A stretch of 64,000 nucleotides of DNA from Hyphomicrobiales bacterium (GCA_900473045.1 UCKS01000045.1:1590-65589); one strand, 5' to 3'; shown: positions 40,065 to 50,097, counted from the stretch's first letter. Notes: generated by a model not told the origin, from the letters alone. Program-made: numbers and translations.

Positions 40065-40553
40065 TTAGCGATCCTGCTTTTTCATATGCAAGAGCTCGTC
40101 GAGAATAATCGAACCGGCACCAATCGTGATGAAGCTATCGGCCAGATTGAAGACAGCGAAAGACCATGTCGGCAGGTGAAACAGCACGTAGTCGATGACA
40201 TAGCCAAAGATCAGGCCATCGATCACATTGCCGATGGCGCCAGCAATAATCAGCGCATAGCCGAAATGCGTCAAAAACCGATCCGGCGGCGTCTTGCGCC
40301 AGAGCCAGATGACGAATGCCACGACGACAATTCTGAGACCGATGATGGCCCAGCGCTCGACACCCGAAAAGAGCGAGAAGGCAACACCGTAATTGTAGAC
40401 ACGGTGCAGAGCGAGAAAGGGCAGCACAGCGACGCTCTCGCCATAGGGCAGCCAGAGTTCGACGGCCGCCTTGATCGCCTGATCGAGCAGGACGGCAACA
40501 ACGATGAGAATGGCGATGGGCACGGGACGTGAAAAAAGGGCAGTCTTTTGCAT
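40065..40553 (-). CDS. lspA: Lipoprotein signal peptidase (signal peptidase II)
   Basis: 162 aa, four membrane helices. An aspartyl protease that removes prolipoprotein signal peptides. The catalytic aspartates are Asp112 (GNVIDG) and Asp139 (FNLADS). Its start overlaps the preceding methyltransferase stop by one base (TGATG). It acts just before Lnt (encoded at 15376) in lipoprotein maturation. Confidence 0.96.
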   Translation of the reverse strand: MQKTALFSRPVPIAILIVVAVLLDQAIKAAVELWLPYGESVAVLPFLALHRVYNYGVAFSLFSGVERWAIIGLRIVVVAFVIWLWRKTPPDRFLTHFGYALIIAGAIGNVIDGLIFGYVIDYVLFHLPTWSFAVFNLADSFITIGAGSIILDELLHMKKQDR

Positions 40554-41407
40554 CAGGTTCTATCATCCAGCGTCAGCAGATGGCGGCGTGCCTCAAACAG
40601 CATGATGCCGGTGGCAATGGCCAAATTGAGGGAATCGGCCCGGCCTTGCTGGGGAATGCGGGCAAGCGCTGTCGCTTCCCTGGCAAGTTCTTCGGGTAGA
40701 CCGGCCTGTTCATTGCCCATCAGAAGAACGACCGGCTTCTTGCGATAGTCGATGGTACGGTAATCGACGGCGCCGGCCAGATGGGTGGCGGCAAGCTGCA
40801 CACCGGCGGCCTTCTGCCACTTGACGAATTCGGCAACGGTGGCGCGCATCAGCGGCATGGCGAAGACCGAGCCCATGGTGGCCCTTACCGTTTCCAGCGA
40901 AAACGGATCCGTGGTCTCGCCGACCAGGATGACGCCGGAGGCGCCTGCGGCATCGGCCGTGCGGATGATGGTACCGAGATTGCCGGGATCACGGACGCGA
41001 TCGAGCGCAACATAGGTTTCGCCGACAACCGGCTTCATGTCGCGCAGATTGGCGTAGCGCTGTTCGAAGACGCCGACGACCATCTGCGGATTGTCGCGGC
41101 GGGTAATCGCAGAGAGTACCTTCTCGCTGACTTCAAGCACCAGACCGCCGTTGGCAACCGTCTTCAACGCCACCTGCTCGACCTGCGTCTTGCCCTTGGC
41201 CGCCTTGGCATAGACCAGCGTCTTGATGGTCCAGCCGAGGTCCAGCGCATCGATGACCAGCTTCAGGCCTTCGGCGATGAAGGAGCGGGTTTCGTCGCGC
41301 TCCTTCTTGTTGGCGAGCGCCTTGATATCCTTGATGATCGGGTTGGCAAGGCTGGTGACTTCCTTGACCTGGCCGACGCGCCGGGGCCCCTGATTGTAGT
41401 CGTTCAT
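40553..41407 (-). CDS. TrmH/SpoU-family RNA 2'-O-methyltransferase
   Basis: 284 aa. N-terminal substrate-binding domain (about 15-90), then a SPOUT domain with the three family motifs: [34 protein letters not shown] and [17 protein letters not shown]. The target (tRNA or 23S rRNA) is not decidable from the sequence. The ATG at 41407 (MNDYNQGP) overlaps the upstream gene by 4 bases (ATGA); a start four codons earlier is possible. Confidence 0.9.
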   Translation of the reverse strand: MNDYNQGPRRVGQVKEVTSLANPIIKDIKALANKKERDETRSFIAEGLKLVIDALDLGWTIKTLVYAKAAKGKTQVEQVALKTVANGGLVLEVSEKVLSAITRRDNPQMVVGVFEQRYANLRDMKPVVGETYVALDRVRDPGNLGTIIRTADAAGASGVILVGETTDPFSLETVRATMGSVFAMPLMRATVAEFVKWQKAAGVQLAATHLAGAVDYRTIDYRKKPVVLLMGNEQAGLPEELAREATALARIPQQGRADSLNLAIATGIMLFEARRHLLTLDDRT

Positions 41408-42552
41408 TTCGGCACCCAACGGGAAAAGAGAGAGGTGGAGAGCGCGCGGCCCGGCTCGTTGCCGTCAAGACCGCCCTCGCGCAGGATCAGTTCGCCCGAT
41501 TCCACCGCACCGCCGCGTCCGCGCATCGTCTCGCGCATCAGTTCGTGGATGGAATAGAAGCTCGCGCGGATCGAATAGGCGGTCAGCACCAGACCCTTGG
41601 CATCCGGCGACAAGATCTCGCGGCAGATATCCAGCATCAAGGCGAGATGATCGAAAAGCTGCCAGACTTCGCCATTCGGGCCACGGCCAAATTTCGGCGG
41701 GTCGGTGAGGATGATGTCGTAGCGGCTGCCGCGACGCTCCTCGCGCTGGATGAACTTCATCGCATCTTCGCAGATCCAGCGGATCGGCAGATGGTCGGCG
41801 CGTCCGAGCGCCTGGTTTTCGCGTGCCCAGCCGATCGCCTTCTTGGAGGCATCGACATGGGTCACTTCCGCGCCTGCCTTTGCTGCAATCAGCGAGGCAA
41901 CACCGGTATAGCCGAACAGGTTAAGCACCTTGAGCGGCCGGCCTGCCGTTTCGATCTGCTCCTTCATCCAGCTCCAGTGGGCTAGCTGTTCGGGAAAGAC
42001 GCCGACGTGGCGAAATGCGGTGAATCGGCCGTAGAATTCGGCATCCAGGATCTGCATCGGCCAGGTTTCGCCGAGCGCCTGGCGCGGGAAGCGCCAGCGC
42101 CCCATGCCGTCTTCATCGGTATCGCCGGTGAAAATCGAATCGGCATTCTCCCAGACATGCGTTGGCAGCGTTTTCGGCCAGAGCGCCTGCGCTTCGGGGC
42201 GGACGATCCGGTAAGGGCCGTATTGCTCGAGCTTCAGGCCATCACCACTGTCGATCAGGTGATAATCGCGCGCGCCCTTGGTCTCCAGAATGATCGGGAT
42301 GCGTTCGTGCGGCTTGTCGCCGGTGCGGATGCGCACCTCGGCGCGCGGCGTTGGCTCGGATGCAGCTGGCTGCTTCTGCGGTATCTTTTCCGCTGCAGCC
42401 TTGGTCGTAGACCGGCTATCGCCGCTGCGCGAAGGCTGGGGCTTGGAGTGCGGCGGCCGGCTGACCGGTGCCTGTACGGCACGGCCCTGCACTCCGCGCG
42501 ACGACGTTGCCGGTGCGGCTTTGCCCTTTGGCCGTCTATCTTTATCTTTCAC
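41404..42552 (-). CDS. Class I SAM-dependent RNA methyltransferase, RlmI-like
   Basis: About 382 aa. A low-complexity basic N-terminus (about 1-75, Pro/Ser/Arg/Lys-rich) precedes a Rossmann methyltransferase core with LNLFGYTGVASLIAAKAGA (SAM loop) and ILTDPPKFGRG (catalytic DPPxF/G motif, as in RlmI/RlmK-type 23S rRNA enzymes). The start is uncertain: the GTG at 42552 is chosen, while the only in-frame ATG (42672) overlaps the divergent coxG-like gene. It heads the operon with the TrmH-like gene and lspA. Confidence 0.8.
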   Translation of the reverse strand: MKDKDRRPKGKAAPATSSRGVQGRAVQAPVSRPPHSKPQPSRSGDSRSTTKAAAEKIPQKQPAASEPTPRAEVRIRTGDKPHERIPIILETKGARDYHLIDSGDGLKLEQYGPYRIVRPEAQALWPKTLPTHVWENADSIFTGDTDEDGMGRWRFPRQALGETWPMQILDAEFYGRFTAFRHVGVFPEQLAHWSWMKEQIETAGRPLKVLNLFGYTGVASLIAAKAGAEVTHVDASKKAIGWARENQALGRADHLPIRWICEDAMKFIQREERRGSRYDIILTDPPKFGRGPNGEVWQLFDHLALMLDICREILSPDAKGLVLTAYSIRASFYSIHELMRETMRGRGGAVESGELILREGGLDGNEPGRALSTSLFSRWVPK

Positions 42553-42671
42553 GCCGTTTCGTCCGTCAGCTGCTGGGGTCCAAAGGCTGCAGATAGCACT
42601 GCTCTTTCTGTTGGCAAAGCTGTTTCCTATCTGAGATACAATCGCGCAGTGCCGGCAAGGAGAGAATACCA

Positions 42672-43130
42672 ATGGACATGAAGGGTGAAGAACGCATCGC
42701 GGCTCCCCGCGACCTCGTCTGGGCGGCGCTCAACGACCCGGATGTCCTCAAGGGCTGCATCCCCGGCTGCACGGCAATCGACCGCCTATCGGCCACAGAC
42801 TTTACCGCCACGCTCAAGGTCAGGATCGGACCGATCCCGATGACCTTTTCGGGCAATATGACGCTATCGAATGTCAATGCACCGCACAGTTACACGCTGA
42901 GCGGCGAAAGTGCCGGCGGCATCGCCGGGCTTGCCAAAGGCCGCGCCGATGTAACGCTGACGGCTGACGGCGAAGAAACAATCCTTGCCTATGACGCCAC
43001 GGCCGAGATCGGCGGCAGGCTCGCGCATCTCGGATCGCGCCTTGTCGGCTCGAGCGCCAGCAAGCATGCGGCGAAGTTCTTTTCGGATTTCAGCGACGCG
43101 GCGCGCGCAAAGGCGATGCGGCAAGCCTGA
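42672..43130 (+). CDS. CoxG-family (SRPBCC) protein
   Basis: 152 aa. It matches carbon monoxide dehydrogenase subunit G proteins (MDMKGEERIAAPRDLVWAAL, DPDVLKGCIPGC, GGIAGLAKGRADVTL), which have the START/SRPBCC fold and a hydrophobic pocket. No coxL/M/S genes are present, so a role in CO oxidation is not supported; stand-alone members are common. Divergent from the RlmI-like gene. It ends 22 bases from the convergent lapA-like gene. Confidence 0.85.
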   Translation: MDMKGEERIAAPRDLVWAALNDPDVLKGCIPGCTAIDRLSATDFTATLKVRIGPIPMTFSGNMTLSNVNAPHSYTLSGESAGGIAGLAKGRADVTLTADGEETILAYDATAEIGGRLAHLGSRLVGSSASKHAAKFFSDFSDAARAKAMRQA

Positions 43131-43152
43131 ACGGCGATCGCCTTCCAGGCAA

Positions 43153-43500
43153 TTATTTGGAGGAGGCGGGTAGCAGCGTCTGCGCGGCGATGGTTTCGGC
43201 GCGGGTGCGGTGCTTTTCGGCCTCCGCGTGCCATTTCACCGCTTCATGCGCCTCGTTGCGGGCCCGCTTGCGATATTTGCCCTGTGTGAACCAGGTGGTC
43301 AGCGAACCGACGATCATGCCGAAGATCACCGCAAGAAACAGAAAGACGAAGAACGGGGCCGAGGCCGACAGGACGCTATCGGTGGGATTGAACGGATTGA
43401 GCGCCAGCGTCACCGTCTGCCGGTTTGCGACCGACAGCACGATCAGGATGATCGCGACCGGAACCAGCACCACGATATTCAACAGCTTCTTCATCACCAT
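43153..43500 (-). CDS. LapA-domain (DUF1049) membrane protein
   Basis: 115 aa. Two membrane helices (about 5-25 and 46-68) joined by a short loop, then a charged cytoplasmic helix (about 75-110). This is the LapA/YciS layout; in E. coli LapA works with LapB in controlling LPS synthesis. It lies 60 bases downstream of ihfB, an order also seen in enterics. The start could be MKKLLN, two codons later (43494). Confidence 0.82.
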   Translation of the reverse strand: MVMKKLLNIVVLVPVAIILIVLSVANRQTVTLALNPFNPTDSVLSASAPFFVFLFLAVIFGMIVGSLTTWFTQGKYRKRARNEAHEAVKWHAEAEKHRTRAETIAAQTLLPASSK

Positions 43501-43560
43501 TCCGCGTCTCCGTCATGCCGCCTGCCCGGCGCTATCAGTTACCGGGCGGATCACCACGGC

Positions 43561-43863
43561 TCATTCATCATCTTCGTCATCGGCGCCAGGATTAAGGCGC
43601 TCGCGCAATTCCTTGCCGGTCTTGAAGAAGGGAACCCATTTTTCCTCGACGAACACGCTGTCGCCGGTGCGCGGATTGCGGCCGGACCGCGAAGGCCGGT
43701 TTTTCACAGAAAACGCACCGAAACCGCGTAATTCGACCCGGTTCCCCCCCGCCAGGGCATCTGTAATCTCATCGAGAACCGCATTGACGATATTTTCGAC
43801 GTCACGGTGATAGAGATGCGGGTTGCGCGCTGCAACAATCTGCACCAGTTCTGACTTGATCAC
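43561..43863 (-). CDS. ihfB: Integration host factor beta subunit
   Basis: 100 aa DNA-bending HU/IHF protein. GFGAFSVK (48-55) and the DNA-intercalating arm [13 protein letters not shown] with its conserved Pro at 65 identify it; the N-terminus [23 protein letters not shown] fits the beta subunit. It pairs with IHF-alpha, encoded elsewhere. IHF often assists RpoN promoters, and rpoN is in this window. The acidic C-terminus (ADDEDDE) extends past the family core. Confidence 0.94.
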   Translation of the reverse strand: MIKSELVQIVAARNPHLYHRDVENIVNAVLDEITDALAGGNRVELRGFGAFSVKNRPSRSGRNPRTGDSVFVEEKWVPFFKTGKELRERLNPGADDEDDE

Positions 43864-43998
43864 TGTCGCCCCCTGTTGTGAATTTGCATGTGATCTTAAA
43901 GCGTTAAGCCCATCGAACGGCCTTGTCCACCTCTTGTGCGGGGTAACATGCCGTTTTCAAGCCTCCAAAATCGGCATGCAAAAGGTCATCGTGTCTTT

Positions 43999-44958
43999 TC
44001 AGTCGCCGCCAACCTGCCAAACGGAAACCAGACCGTCAAGAAACAACTTCTCGCGACCCAATTTTTCGAGAGCGCCGAAAGACGGAAAAGCGTCATATCC
44101 CAAGGATTTGGCCACAGCAGCAGCGGCCGATCCGAGCCCAAACGGCAAGGAGGAACTCGGTGCCTTCCACTCGATGACGTCCAGTCCCTTGCCAACCTTG
44201 CGGCTATCCAGGAAGGCGCGGATCTCGTCATCGCCCCCAAGCTCATCAATAAGGTTGAGCTTCAGCGCCTGGCGGCCGGTAAAGATGCGACCATCGGCAA
44301 GCTTGAGTGCCTCGTCACGCGGGATTTTCCGCCGGTCGGCCACCAGATCGACAAACCAGTTGAAGCTGTCATCGATCATCGCCTGGATCACCGCCTTCGC
44401 GTCGTCGCTCGGCGGATGGAACGGCGACGGCTCGGCTTTCAGCGGTGCGGATTTGATTTCCTCCAGCGACACGCCGATCTTGTCCATCAGGTTCTTGAAC
44501 TGCGGATACTGGAAGATCACGCCGATGGAGCCGGTAATCGAGCTATCCCCGGCAACGATGCGGTCGCCGGCAAGCGCAATCATATAGCCCGCCGAGGCGG
44601 CCAGGGTGCGGACATCGGAGACGACCGGCTTCTTGGCTGCCACCTTGCGGATGGCCTTGAACAGCACTTCGCCGCCATAGGTGGTGCCGCCCGGCGAGGA
44701 AATGGTGACGACCAGTGCCTTGACCGCGTCGGTCTTGGCAATCGTGTTCAGCCGTTCCAGCAGTTCACGGTCATCCTGGATGATGCCGGAAATATTGACG
44801 CGGGCAATATGTGGCTGGCCAAGGCCACCCATCCGGCCCGCACCGGAATAGATGTAGGCGGCAACGCCCGCGCAGAGCACGAGAGCGATGGACACAAGCC
44901 GCCAGAAACCGAGCTTTCGCCGAAGTTGGCGCCGGTCGGCGATGGCAAGCTGATCCAT
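43999..44958 (-). CDS. sppA: Signal peptide peptidase SppA (short form)
   Basis: 319 aa. One N-terminal membrane anchor (about 19-38) and a periplasmic S49 serine protease domain that degrades cleaved signal peptides. The Ser/Lys dyad is probably Ser122 (TLAASAGYM) and Lys174 (KSAPLKAE), as in the short Bacillus-type SppA. It is transcribed toward ihfB, 135 bases away. The upstream gap (44959-45183) is shared with the divergent lptC. Confidence 0.93.
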   Translation of the reverse strand: MDQLAIADRRQLRRKLGFWRLVSIALVLCAGVAAYIYSGAGRMGGLGQPHIARVNISGIIQDDRELLERLNTIAKTDAVKALVVTISSPGGTTYGGEVLFKAIRKVAAKKPVVSDVRTLAASAGYMIALAGDRIVAGDSSITGSIGVIFQYPQFKNLMDKIGVSLEEIKSAPLKAEPSPFHPPSDDAKAVIQAMIDDSFNWFVDLVADRRKIPRDEALKLADGRIFTGRQALKLNLIDELGGDDEIRAFLDSRKVGKGLDVIEWKAPSSSLPFGLGSAAAAVAKSLGYDAFPSFGALEKLGREKLFLDGLVSVWQVGGD

Positions 44959-45183
44959 GATCTTTCCTCCAGTTCAGGGGCATAGGGACACACTGCCCCA
45001 CGCGGAAAACGCATGGTTTAATAGCCGCAGCGCGGTCCTGTTGGAACCCGGCTTGAACAAAATTCGCGCCTCACATTGTGGTGGAACAAAAAAATCTCCA
45101 TATTCGCGCTCACTCACATCGCTTGACGGACAGGGCCTGAGTGCATTTGCGCCGCGATGTATTTTGAATAATGGGTTTGTTTC

Positions 45184-45852
45184 ATGCTCAATGACGTGCA
45201 ATTTTCCGGCGCCTTGCCGCATTCGGGGCCGGTCCTCACCGACGCCTACACGGTTGCAGCCCAGCATTCACGCCGGGTCAGACGGCTGAAAATCGTGCTC
45301 CCTTTGATCGCGGTGCTGATCGGCGCTATTTTCGTTGCCGTTTCGGTGGTGCGGGCGTTTTTGCCGGAAAACCTGACAATCGAGAACGCGACGATCGAGA
45401 ACGGCAAGATCGTCATGCAGAACCCGGCGATTTCAGGTCGCAACAAGCAGGACATCAGCTATTCGATGAAGGCGAAACGGGCGCTGCAGGATATCGCCAA
45501 TCCGGACATCATCACGCTTGAGACGATCCACGCGGAAATGCCCGTGAATGACACGCTGATGGCCACCGTCGAGGCGACCAGCGGCATCTATGACCGCGGC
45601 CGCAACACGCTGGATATGAACGCTCCCTTCAGCATTACCATGAACAATGGACTGATTGCCGACTTCGAAGCGGCCTATCTCGATATCAATGCCGGCGAGA
45701 TGGAAACGAAGAAGCCGATTGCAATCAGCATGAAGGGCGGTTCCATTGTTGCACAGACGCTGAGAATGACGGATAAGGGACGCATTGTTACATTTGAAGG
45801 CATGGTGAAGGTCATCGCTGATCCCGCAACCATCCGTAAAACCGCCAACTAG
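45184..45852 (+). CDS. lptC: LPS export protein LptC
   Basis: 222 aa. A single N-terminal membrane helix (about 36-58, IVLPLIAVLIGAIFVAVSVV) and a periplasmic beta-jellyroll part of the LptC family. It links the LptB2FG transporter to LptA in moving LPS to the outer membrane. It is the first gene of lptC-lptA-lptB, 15 bases before lptA. The N-terminal extension before the membrane helix is longer than in E. coli, as in other rhizobia. Confidence 0.9.
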   Translation: MLNDVQFSGALPHSGPVLTDAYTVAAQHSRRVRRLKIVLPLIAVLIGAIFVAVSVVRAFLPENLTIENATIENGKIVMQNPAISGRNKQDISYSMKAKRALQDIANPDIITLETIHAEMPVNDTLMATVEATSGIYDRGRNTLDMNAPFSITMNNGLIADFEAAYLDINAGEMETKKPIAISMKGGSIVAQTLRMTDKGRIVTFEGMVKVIADPATIRKTAN

Positions 45853-45867
45853 AAAACCGGGGCACAT

Positions 45868-46428
45868 ATGTCGGCCATTTCAGCCTTTTCCTTTCGGCTT
45901 GCCGGAACAGTTATTTTCTTGAGCCTTTTTGCCAGCGCTTCCTTTTCTCCTGCCGCCGCCCAGGCGACGACGAGCAAGATGAAGGGCATGCAGCTTTCCA
46001 ACAATGAACCGATCCAGATCGAAAGCGACAAGCTGGAAATCAAGGATGCCGAAAGCAAGGCCATGTTTACCGGCAACGTGAAGGTCGTTCAGGGAACGAC
46101 GACGCTGCAGGCCGGCAAGATGGTGGTTTTCTACAAGAAGGGCGGCGGCTCGATTTCCGGCGGCAATGCCGAGATCGATCGCATCGAGGTCGACCAGAAG
46201 GTATTCCTGCAATCGGGCACCCAGCAGGCGACCGCCGACACCGGCGAATTCAACATGACGGCGCAGACACTGGTGCTAAAGGGCAAGCAGGTCGTTCTGT
46301 CGGAAGGCAAGAACGTCTTCAGTGGTTGCCAGTTGAACGTCCAGATGGATACCGGCGAGGCACAGCTCGAGGCCTGCGGCGGCCGCGTGCAGATCCAGCT
46401 CGACCCGAAGTCCCAGAAAACGAATTGA
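45868..46428 (+). CDS. lptA: LPS transport periplasmic protein LptA
   Basis: 186 aa. A signal peptide (about 1-32, ending SPAAAQA) and the OstA-like beta-jellyroll (about 45-170: EPIQIESDKLEIKDAESKAMF, then GNVKVVQGTTTLQAGKMVV). It forms the periplasmic bridge for LPS. The 15-base gap to lptC and 13-base gap to lptB indicate one operon. Confidence 0.93.
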   Translation: MSAISAFSFRLAGTVIFLSLFASASFSPAAAQATTSKMKGMQLSNNEPIQIESDKLEIKDAESKAMFTGNVKVVQGTTTLQAGKMVVFYKKGGGSISGGNAEIDRIEVDQKVFLQSGTQQATADTGEFNMTAQTLVLKGKQVVLSEGKNVFSGCQLNVQMDTGEAQLEACGGRVQIQLDPKSQKTN

Positions 46429-46441
46429 TGCAGACGCCCAC

Positions 46442-47251
46442 GTGAAAATTCCCTTTCTTCACAATCGCAAACGCGGCGCTAAACCCGAAACCGCCGCGCC
46501 TGCCCGCGCCATCGACAAGGCGCGCTATGAAGGCACGCTGATCGCGCGCGGCTTAACCAAGGCCTATCGCGGTCGCCGGGTGGTGGACGGGGTGTCACTT
46601 GTGGTCCGCCGCGGCGAAGCCGTCGGCCTGCTTGGTCCCAACGGCGCCGGCAAGACCACCTGTTTCTACATGATCACCGGTCTTGTGCCCGTGGATGAAG
46701 GCTCGATCGAGATCAACGGCAACGACGTCACATCCATGCCGATGTATCGCCGTGCCCGCCTGGGCGTCGGTTACCTGCCGCAGGAAGCCTCGATCTTTCG
46801 TGGCCTCACGGTGGAAGAGAATATTCGAGCCGTCCTTGAGCTTCACGACAAGAACAGCGAACGGCGTGAAAACAAGCTCAACGAACTGCTAGGCGAATTC
46901 AATATTTCCCATTTGCGCAAATCGCCGGCTGTCGCGCTGTCCGGTGGTGAACGGCGCCGTCTGGAAATTGCCCGGGCGCTGGCCACAGACCCCACCTTCA
47001 TGCTGCTCGATGAGCCCTTTGCCGGCGTCGATCCGATTTCCGTTGCCGACATCCAGGCGCTTGTGCGCCACCTGACCTCGCGTGGTATCGGCGTGCTGAT
47101 CACCGACCACAATGTCCGCGAAACACTCGGCCTAATCGACCGTGCGTATATCATCCATGCTGGCGAAGTGCTGACGCATGGGCGGGCCAACGATATCGTC
47201 ACCAACCCGGACGTCCGCCGCCTCTATCTCGGCGACAATTTCAGCCTTTAG
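46442..47251 (+). CDS. lptB: LPS export ABC transporter ATPase LptB
   Basis: 269 aa. Walker A GPNGAGKT (65-72), signature LSGGERRRLEIARAL, Walker B MLLDEPFAGVDP and the late His switch (ITDHNVRE) are complete. A 30-residue basic N-terminal extension is typical of rhizobial LptB. The start is a GTG at 46442. RpoN follows after a long gap, the classical lptB-rpoN-hpf-ptsN order. Confidence 0.95.
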   Translation: MKIPFLHNRKRGAKPETAAPARAIDKARYEGTLIARGLTKAYRGRRVVDGVSLVVRRGEAVGLLGPNGAGKTTCFYMITGLVPVDEGSIEINGNDVTSMPMYRRARLGVGYLPQEASIFRGLTVEENIRAVLELHDKNSERRENKLNELLGEFNISHLRKSPAVALSGGERRRLEIARALATDPTFMLLDEPFAGVDPISVADIQALVRHLTSRGIGVLITDHNVRETLGLIDRAYIIHAGEVLTHGRANDIVTNPDVRRLYLGDNFSL

Positions 47252-47643
47252 CACCCGCATTCACCGGCAGAGTCCATGAAACCGGCGGCTGCAGACGAAA
47301 TCCTGCCGCTTCTGGGACAGGTTTTACTTGACCGGCAACGGGAATTGCGCAAGTTTTTCCTGCCGGAAGAGACGGCATCGCGCGGCATTCTTTCTGGCCT
47401 GCTGCATGCATTTGCAGTCCGCAGCAAAAAGCCTTCGATAGGAGTGGGTTTGCGCGGTTCGCTTATATGAGGCGCCCCTTGCACATAAAATGCGCCGCAG
47501 GTCCGATATTCACCTTATTTTCCGCTGGCGCTTGACCAAACCACTTTAATAAGCAATTTTTGGGCCAGTTGACGAACTGGCATTTTCACCCCCTCGAAAA
47601 GATGAGAGCCGGCTCCGATCATCAAGGGGAGTTTTGCGTCAGA
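47252..47643 (+). other. 392-base gap between lptB and rpoN
   Basis: No convincing gene. A 64-codon frame at 47276-47470 lacks a clear ribosome binding site and recognisable similarity. A perfect hairpin CCAGTT-GACG-AACTGG lies at 47565-47580, 63 bases before rpoN. GGGGAG at 47627-47632 serves as the rpoN ribosome binding site. The gap probably contains the rpoN promoter and leader. Confidence 0.6.
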
Positions 47644-49218
47644 ATGGCACTTTCAGCCAGCCTCTTCCTGCGGCAAAGCCAGACTCTGGCGATGACACCG
47701 CAACTGATGCAGTCGATCCAGCTGCTGCAGATGACGCATTTCGAACTGAACCAGTTCATCGAGCTGGAAGTCGAAAAAAACCCCCTCCTGGAATTCGCCG
47801 CCAATGATGACGCGCCCATCGGTTCGGACCGGCACGGCAAGGACGATCTGCATTTCAACCAGGACGAACGCAGCGACCGGGACAATGCAGACGGCGCGGC
47901 ATTCGATCCGCTGGGTGACGTCTACGACAGCGCGACCTCTGCCACCGGGGAGCGGATGAGCGAACAGCTTGACGCCAATTTCGAAAATGTCTTTCCAGAC
48001 GACACAGCGCCGCAGCGCGCCGATGCGCCGGAACTGCTCAGCCAGTGGAAATCCATGCCCGGCGGCGGCGAAGGTGAGAGCAGCGACGGGTACGACCTGG
48101 ATGACTTCGTCGCCAACCGCGTGACGCTGCGCGATTTCCTCAACGAGCAGGTTCCTTTCAGCGTGCATGGCGCAGCCGACCTTTTGATCGCCCAGCACCT
48201 GATCGACCAGCTTGATGAAGCCGGCTATCTGCATGCCGATATCGCGGAGATGGCCGAGCGTCTCGGCTGTGCAACGGTGGACGTGGCGCGGGTGCTCGAC
48301 AGCCTGCAGCAGCTGGATCCGCCGGGCGTCTTTGCCCGCACGCTCAGCGAATGCCTGGCGATCCAGCTCAGGGGCCGCAACCGGCTCGACCCGGCGATGG
48401 CGGCACTGCTCGACAATCTGGAACTGCTGGCGCGACGCGACTTTGCCAGCCTGAAGCGGATTTGCGGCGTCGACGAGGAAGACCTGCTCGATATGCTTGC
48501 GGAGATCCGCAAGCTCGACCCCAAGCCCGGCACCGGTTTTGAGGCAAGCCCCTCGGAAGCGATCGTGCCGGATATCGTCGTGCGTCCCGCACAGGACGGC
48601 AGCTGGGCGGTCGAGCTCAATCCGGATGCCTTGCCGCGCGTTCTCGTCAACCAGACCTATTACGCCACGGTCTCGCGTCACGCCCCGAAGAACAGCGCCG
48701 ACCACGCCTTCTTGACCGAGTGCCTGCAGACCGCCAACTGGCTGACCCGCAGCCTCGACCAGCGCGCCAAGACGATCATGAAGGTGGCGACCGAGATCGT
48801 GCGCCAACAGGATGCCTTCCTGGTCAACGGCGTCGATCATCTGCGGCCGCTGAATCTCAAGACCGTCGCCGATGCCATCAAGATGCATGAATCGACCGTC
48901 AGCCGCGTCACTTCGAACAAATACATGCTGACGCCGCGCGGACTGTTCGAGCTGAAATACTTTTTCACCGTCTCGATCGGATCGGCAGAAGGCGGCGACA
49001 GCCACTCGGCGGAATCCGTGCGTCACCGCATCCGCAACATGATCGTGCTGGAAAGCCCGCAGGCCGTCCTTTCGGATGACGATATCGTCGATCTCCTGAA
49101 AAAGGGTGGTGTCGATATCGCCCGCAGGACTGTGGCGAAATACCGCGAAGCGATGAATATCGCCTCCTCCGTTCAGCGCCGCAGAGAAAAAAAGGCCATG
49201 GCGAAAGTCTCCGCCTGA
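47644..49218 (+). CDS. rpoN: RNA polymerase sigma-54 factor
   Basis: 524 aa. Region I (1-52, Gln/Leu-rich: FLRQSQTLAMTPQLMQSIQL), an acidic region II (about 55-130), the core-binding domain and the DNA-binding part with the RpoN box ARRTVAKYRE (493-502). It directs nitrogen, C4-dicarboxylate and other enhancer-dependent promoters. The ATG at 47644 (MALSASLFLR) is chosen; an upstream in-frame start at 47560 would cover the hairpin region. Confidence 0.96.
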   Translation: MALSASLFLRQSQTLAMTPQLMQSIQLLQMTHFELNQFIELEVEKNPLLEFAANDDAPIGSDRHGKDDLHFNQDERSDRDNADGAAFDPLGDVYDSATSATGERMSEQLDANFENVFPDDTAPQRADAPELLSQWKSMPGGGEGESSDGYDLDDFVANRVTLRDFLNEQVPFSVHGAADLLIAQHLIDQLDEAGYLHADIAEMAERLGCATVDVARVLDSLQQLDPPGVFARTLSECLAIQLRGRNRLDPAMAALLDNLELLARRDFASLKRICGVDEEDLLDMLAEIRKLDPKPGTGFEASPSEAIVPDIVVRPAQDGSWAVELNPDALPRVLVNQTYYATVSRHAPKNSADHAFLTECLQTANWLTRSLDQRAKTIMKVATEIVRQQDAFLVNGVDHLRPLNLKTVADAIKMHESTVSRVTSNKYMLTPRGLFELKYFFTVSIGSAEGGDSHSAESVRHRIRNMIVLESPQAVLSDDDIVDLLKKGGVDIARRTVAKYREAMNIASSVQRRREKKAMAKVSA

Positions 49219-49512
49219 CCATTTGCAGCGCATGACCGCAACCTCACAAATTACCCGTACTTATCCCCGATATCCCGGCAATCGGCAGGCTTTGGGTCGC
49301 GAATTCTTGTTTTCTTAACTGTTTCGTTGACTCCGGGAACAACCGGTAGTATGAGGCGGCCGCAATGAGTACGGGCATAGAGCCTGCTTAAGCATATCCC
49401 TCCAAATCCAGGCCGTTCTGACGCAAATTTGTTTTGCGTGCGTGAAGTGCTTGGATGACGGATGCGGTTGGAATAGACTGGCTACGCAAATCACGAAAAG
49501 AGAGGAAACTCC

Positions 49513-50088
49513 ATGAGTGTGCGTGTATCCGGTAAACATATGGAAATCGGCGAAACGTTTCGTCTGCGGATCGAAGATCAGATAGAACAAGCCGTAACCA
49601 AATATTTTGACGGAGGATATTCAAGCCAAGTCACTGTGGAAAAGTCTGGATCCCGCTTCAGCGCCGATTGCAAGATTCACCTCGATTCTGGTGCTGCCTT
49701 GCAGGCGAGCGGCGAAGCGAACGACCCGCAAGCTGCGTTTGACGCAGCGTCGGAACGGATTGCCAAGCGCATCCGCCGTTACAAGCGGAAGCTCAAGGAC
49801 CACCACAATGGCAATGGCCATGCTGGATTTGCGGAAGTAGCCTACACCGTGATGGATTCTGTGCCCGACGAAGACGATGAGCTTCCGGACAATTATGCAC
49901 CGACGATCGTGGCGGAGAGCTCAAAACAACTGAAGACGATGTCTGTCGCAAACGCCGTCATGGCGCTCGACATGACGGATGACCCCGTTCTGATGTTCCG
50001 TAGTCCTGGCAATGAACAGTTGAATATCGTCTATCGACGCAACGATGGAAACATTGGCTGGATCGACGCAGCCAATATAAAGAGCTAA
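49513..50088 (+). CDS. hpf: Ribosome hibernation-promoting factor, long form
   Basis: 191 aa. An N-terminal S30AE domain (about 1-100: MSVRVSGKHMEIGETFRLRIEDQIEQ) and a C-terminal dimerisation domain (about 130-188), which together form 100S ribosomes in resting cells. AGAGGAAA upstream gives the ribosome binding site. The leader carries a hairpin ACGCAAA (49421-49427) / TTTGCGT (49433-49439). A terminator separates it from ptsN. Confidence 0.93.
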   Translation: MSVRVSGKHMEIGETFRLRIEDQIEQAVTKYFDGGYSSQVTVEKSGSRFSADCKIHLDSGAALQASGEANDPQAAFDAASERIAKRIRRYKRKLKDHHNGNGHAGFAEVAYTVMDSVPDEDDELPDNYAPTIVAESSKQLKTMSVANAVMALDMTDDPVLMFRSPGNEQLNIVYRRNDGNIGWIDAANIKS

Positions 50089-50097
50089 GTGGATGAT

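Noticed and set aside
42672..43130. The CoxG-like protein as evidence for CO oxidation.
   Set aside because: No coxL, coxM or coxS genes are present, and stand-alone CoxG homologues are common.
47276..47470. A 64-codon frame between lptB and rpoN.
   Set aside because: No clear ribosome binding site and no recognised similarity; kept only as part of the described gap.
47653..49233. A 526-codon minus-strand frame opposite rpoN.
   Set aside because: Antisense shadow of a full-length rpoN.
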